Below, piece by piece: positions 22,614 through 25,341 of a stretch of DNA of 25,341 nucleotides (position 1 is its first letter; every line of letters begins with the position of its first letter). Under the pieces are notes generated by a model, which did no database searches, was not told the DNA's origin, and worked only from the letters and a program-made list of their open reading frames with translations. The translations under genes were made by a program, and so were the position numbers. The DNA is taken from the IMG/VR virus record IMGVR_UViG_3300037245_002847, positions 1-25,341 of that record. One strand, given 5' to 3'. The DNA comes from a virus.

Positions 22614-24038
22614 ATGGCCCCGTCATCTAGCACGACTACCACAACCACTACGAGTAGTAGCACTAGTACCACTACTAGTAGCACTTCTAGTAGCACAACT
22701 ACTACTTATCCTTTTTATATAGTGGCGTTAAGTCCTCAAGGAGATGGGGTTGCTTTAGGAACTACCATAGAGGCGACTTTTAGTCAGCCGCTAGATACTT
22801 CCACTGTTAACAATGGTACGTTTGTAGTTGCCCTTAAGCAGTATAGAACTCTCAATGGGGAGACGGTTGTTTCTAATGAGTTAGTAGCTGGGAACATACA
22901 GATCATCGGTGGTGACACTATAGAGTTCACCCCGGACAGCCCCCTGTTTGAGCAGGCTGATTATGACGTTGTAGTTGATAATGATATAACGGATACAACT
23001 GGACGCTTCTTGACAGAGATTAACGGCTGGAGTTTCCAGACCGGTATAGTCGATGAGCCAGTGTTGGATCCATCAGAACCTCAGGTTAAACCACCGCTGA
23101 AAGATCACTACCCACGAGAGTTGGATGGTCTGTCAGTAGTGTCTTCATATCCTGCGCAGTACGCTGCGCAGATCCCACTGGATCTAGCTCCGAACAATTA
23201 CGTGGTTACGATACAGTGGAATCACCCAATAGCATCAATAGGTGCTACTAACGTATCCTGGGAAGCATTGAACGGAGATCCTGCTTTAGTAGATCCCCGT
23301 TACAACGCTGAAGCTAGTGTTGTCATCGATGGGGATCTAGTTAACATTGACATAACGTCCTCTCTCGTTGAGAACTCATTGGTAAGGATTACGTTACAGA
23401 ATGTGCTCGATACTGAAGGTCGTTTGGACAGAGAGTATATCCTATTCTTTGCCCCTGTGATCACTCCAACCTACGCCACTATACAAGTGATTAGGGCATA
23501 TGTCGGTCCCTTTATCGACAGAGTGCCTGATACCACTATAGCGATGCTGATCTTAGAAGCTTCGCTTACTGCGCAAGCAATCTCTAATTCAGTGATAGTC
23601 AATCCTGCGCTGTATCAGTTGGCCTTACGGAAATGGGTCCAGTGTCGTGTAGCTTACGACTTGCTATTCCCCACAATGGTGGAGAGCGTAGGTAAGAAGA
23701 AACAGCTCGCCGAGATGGCTGTGGAATGGCAGGGAATCTCTCCCAGGGAAAAGGTTCTCATGTACGACAAGTTCTTGTCCTGCATTGAGAAGTGGGAAGA
23801 GATACTCAAGACTGGTGGTGGCGGGGTTCACCCCATCATGACCATAAAGGGTCAATACGATCCAGACCGGCCAGAGACTGGCAGGGGTTGGACGAAGAGA
23901 CCTAGTGCAGGTCCGTACGCAAATACGGTCGTGCCTAAAGTAATTGGCCGACGTGGAATTAAAGCACCGAGGGATCCACGTATTTATGGGCCAAGAAACC
24001 GACGCGGTATTTACCGCAGGAGCATCACTTGGGACTAA
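22614..24038 (+). CDS. Ser/Thr-tract, Ig-like (Big_5) and adaptor-like protein, 474 aa
   Basis: ATG 22614 follows AGAGGGATAGG. Residues 4-31 are a Ser/Thr tract. Residues ~33-137 match the bacterial Ig-like Big_5/SbsA pattern (LSPQGDGVALGTTIEATFSQ, IEFTPDSPLF, DITDTTGRFL, SFQTG). A second beta domain covers ~168-275. Residues ~285-390 are helical (TTIAMLILEASLTAQAISNS, KWVQCRVAYDLL, KKKQLAEMAVEW, CIEKWEEILK) and look like a head-tail adaptor. A basic C-terminus ends it. Joining an Ig-like surface domain to a neck-type helical domain suggests a neck or collar protein. The adaptor assignment is inferred from position and helix pattern. Confidence 0.72.
   Translation: MAPSSSTTTTTTTSSSTSTTTSSTSSSTTTTYPFYIVALSPQGDGVALGTTIEATFSQPLDTSTVNNGTFVVALKQYRTLNGETVVSNELVAGNIQIIGGDTIEFTPDSPLFEQADYDVVVDNDITDTTGRFLTEINGWSFQTGIVDEPVLDPSEPQVKPPLKDHYPRELDGLSVVSSYPAQYAAQIPLDLAPNNYVVTIQWNHPIASIGATNVSWEALNGDPALVDPRYNAEASVVIDGDLVNIDITSSLVENSLVRITLQNVLDTEGRLDREYILFFAPVITPTYATIQVIRAYVGPFIDRVPDTTIAMLILEASLTAQAISNSVIVNPALYQLALRKWVQCRVAYDLLFPTMVESVGKKKQLAEMAVEWQGISPREKVLMYDKFLSCIEKWEEILKTGGGGVHPIMTIKGQYDPDRPETGRGWTKRPSAGPYANTVVPKVIGRRGIKAPRDPRIYGPRNRRGIYRRSITWD
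22623..22706 (+). repeat. Ser/Thr-coding low-complexity tract 3
   Basis: Twenty-eight codons for Ser or Thr only at the start of the Ig-like protein, with short ACT/AGT/AGC repeats. It is N-terminal here, unlike tracts 1 and 2, which are C-terminal. Confidence 0.85.
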
Positions 24039-24047
24039 GGACATACG

Positions 24048-24749
24048 ATGAGTGAAATCTCGGAAATCGTAGCAATCATTCGCAATAACATGCAGCTTCT
24101 CAGGCCACGTCAGGGTCCCAATCGCTTGAAAAGCCCAGAGCCAGCGAAAGATATAAATGATTTCTACGAGTTGGTGGGTCAAGCCCTCAGACAGTATCAA
24201 CTGCAAGAGGGTAAAGCTGAAGACAAGCTTGTAATTTACACGGAAGATTGGCCGCCGGACGAATACAAGAGAGAAACCATATCGTTTCAGCTCAAAAGTA
24301 GGATGCCGGCAGTCATGGGTAAGACAGCCCCCGAGGGCTCTCCGCGTGAGTACAAGCCTAATCTCAGAGACTCCTTTCCAGATCCGGATGTACCCGGCCA
24401 TGAGATTCATGAAATTGGTTGGATGATGGACAACTACATCAGGTTCGTTGTTTGGTCCCAGTCGAACAAAGAGGCCAACAAGCTGGCTCTATGGTTCGAA
24501 GATTTCATGAACTGCTTTTTGTGGTTCTTTAGAAAACAGGGAGTCAATCAACTCTACTTTTACGAGAGAGAGGATGATTTCCAAATCTTCGAAAAGCGAC
24601 TAGTCGGGAGACCGCTGGTTTACTTCGTGAGAACTGAAAAAGTAACTCAAGTTAGAGAAAGAGTCCTTGAAGAACTAGTGGTGAGCCTAACCGTCAAAAC
24701 TGGAGCAGACCTTGGTGAAGAGCCATCAGGGTATGTGACAGTAAGGTAA
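24048..24749 (+). CDS. Putative tail terminator / neck protein, 233 aa
   Basis: ATG 24048 follows TAAGGACATACG. The N-terminal helix (ISEIVAIIRNNMQLLRPRQG) and the central strands (KLVIYTEDWPP, NYIRFVVWSQ) are followed by the helix SNKEANKLALWFEDFMNCF. Strands (LYFYEREDDFQIF, LVYFVRTE) and a final strand (VVSLTVKTG) resemble tail-completion or terminator proteins. The slot just before the sheath gene suits such a protein, which caps the tail and joins it to the head. No exact family is recognised. Confidence 0.65.
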   Translation: MSEISEIVAIIRNNMQLLRPRQGPNRLKSPEPAKDINDFYELVGQALRQYQLQEGKAEDKLVIYTEDWPPDEYKRETISFQLKSRMPAVMGKTAPEGSPREYKPNLRDSFPDPDVPGHEIHEIGWMMDNYIRFVVWSQSNKEANKLALWFEDFMNCFLWFFRKQGVNQLYFYEREDDFQIFEKRLVGRPLVYFVRTEKVTQVRERVLEELVVSLTVKTGADLGEEPSGYVTVR

Positions 24750-24795
24750 ATACTGACGTTTGATTAATCTAGCAGGCAAAAGGGAGACAACCTAG

Positions 24796-25341
24796 ATGGC
24801 AGATTTTGATAACCTTCCGGGAATCTACGTTGACCTAACGGACGGGAACCTTCAGATTGTTGAAGCTAATCCTGCTCCAGTGGTCACAGTGCTTGGTACG
24901 GCCGAGAAGGGTGCCACTGGCGTCCTTTATCCGGTTGTTCGGCCTGCTGATGCTGTGAACAACTTTGGTTCCAGTGGTACGTTGATTCGTGGTATGTATG
25001 AGGGCCGCTTTGGTGGATCTCAGAATACCGTGCTGATGCGTATTGGAGCCTCGGCTGCCAAGGTACTGTATATCGGCGACTCTGCAAGCCTAGCAGGCAT
25101 CACTGTAGAGACAGTCGATAAAGATAATACTGCCGGAGACGATCTGTATATCTATTGGGACGACACCAATCGTATTCTCAGAGTATTTGACGCGGAATCC
25201 ACGTTAGTCTTTGAGATGGAGAACGGAGTAATCCTCACAGATACCGGCAGGGTGTACGCTACCGGTTCAGCGGCTGGTGGTGCCGGAATAGACATCCCAG
25301 ACGATACCGTGACTGGTGGGACTTTAATGTCCCTATGTCCT
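24796..25341 (+). CDS. Tail sheath protein (5' part, runs off the window)
   Basis: ATG 24796 follows AGGGAGA. The 182 codons to the window edge are open. The N-terminus (LPGIYVDLTDGNLQIVEANP then PVVTVLGTAEKG) matches tail sheath openings, where a PG-[IV]-Y-[VI] segment and a VLGTAEKG turn start the first domain. A later GSSGTLIRGMYEG and Asp/Gly-rich beta part fit the inserted domain. Its presence indicates a contractile tail. Only the N-terminal part can be judged; the full protein is usually 400-700 aa or more. Confidence 0.85.
   Translation, partial: MADFDNLPGIYVDLTDGNLQIVEANPAPVVTVLGTAEKGATGVLYPVVRPADAVNNFGSSGTLIRGMYEGRFGGSQNTVLMRIGASAAKVLYIGDSASLAGITVETVDKDNTAGDDLYIYWDDTNRILRVFDAESTLVFEMENGVILTDTGRVYATGSAAGGAGIDIPDDTVTGGTLMSLCP

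Noticed and set aside
20945-22706. Ser/Thr tracts considered as CRISPR-like or regulatory DNA repeats
   Set aside because: There are no regular spacers. All tracts stay in frame inside genes with good starts, so they are coding low-complexity sequence.
23664-24410. 248-aa frame on the - strand
   Set aside because: It overlaps two well-supported + strand genes, has no recognisable domain, and lies in a region with only + strand genes.

Overview
The window is a 25.3 kb stretch of a tailed phage (or prophage) late region. All supported genes are on the + strand, tightly packed, and often overlap by 1 to 25 nt. The tail sheath protein at the right edge indicates a contractile-tail (myovirus-type) particle. 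The order terminase large subunit, portal, prohead protease, decoration protein, HK97-fold major capsid protein, neck proteins, sheath is a classic head-to-tail module. Most genes have clear GGAGG-type ribosome binding sites, so the host uses Shine-Dalgarno initiation. The host itself cannot be named from this sequence. No tRNA, CRISPR array, insertion sequence or integrase was seen.

Region 1 (1-310) is a gene-free leader with stacked inverted repeats, an 11-bp tandem repeat and a canonical four-tract G-quadruplex motif. It ends in a bipartite motif that recurs only before the protease-capsid genes. Region 2 (311-2500) holds small, mostly unrecognised genes: a 39-aa membrane peptide, a 46-aa cysteine-rich peptide, a 281-aa protein with a four-cysteine cluster, and two genes too short for routine calling. 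Region 3 (2511-7069) is the most unusual part. A BCS1/FtsH-like AAA+ ATPase is translationally coupled to a 781-aa protein that joins a DEDDh (DnaQ-like) exonuclease, a hydrophobic segment and an HExxH metallopeptidase-like motif. Two Gly/Ala-rich, partly hydrophobic proteins follow. Region 4 (7062-15506) is packaging: HNH endonuclease, TerL, two small proteins, a 656-aa virion-like protein with a hydrophobic core, and a 1117-aa portal fused to a MuF-like domain, two DUF5661-like repeats and a C-terminal basic domain.

Region 5 (15507-20481) is the capsid block. A weak terminator-like hairpin and the shared motif lead into a protease-scaffold fusion, a decoration protein and the major capsid protein, which ends at a strong hairpin. 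Region 6 (20505-25341) holds a coiled-coil/membrane protein, three genes carrying almost pure Ser/Thr tracts, a phage-encoded ribosomal protein bS21, small neck or fibre proteins, an Ig-like/adaptor protein, a tail-terminator-like protein and the start of the tail sheath gene.

Main hypotheses: (i) the AAA+ and exonuclease-peptidase pair may act as a split, FtsH-like membrane protease during infection or head maturation; (ii) bS21 placed in the late operon may tune ribosomes for late mRNA; (iii) the three Ser/Thr tracts may form flexible, possibly glycosylated stalks on the virion surface. These are inferences. The domain calls come from motif reading by eye, with no database search.
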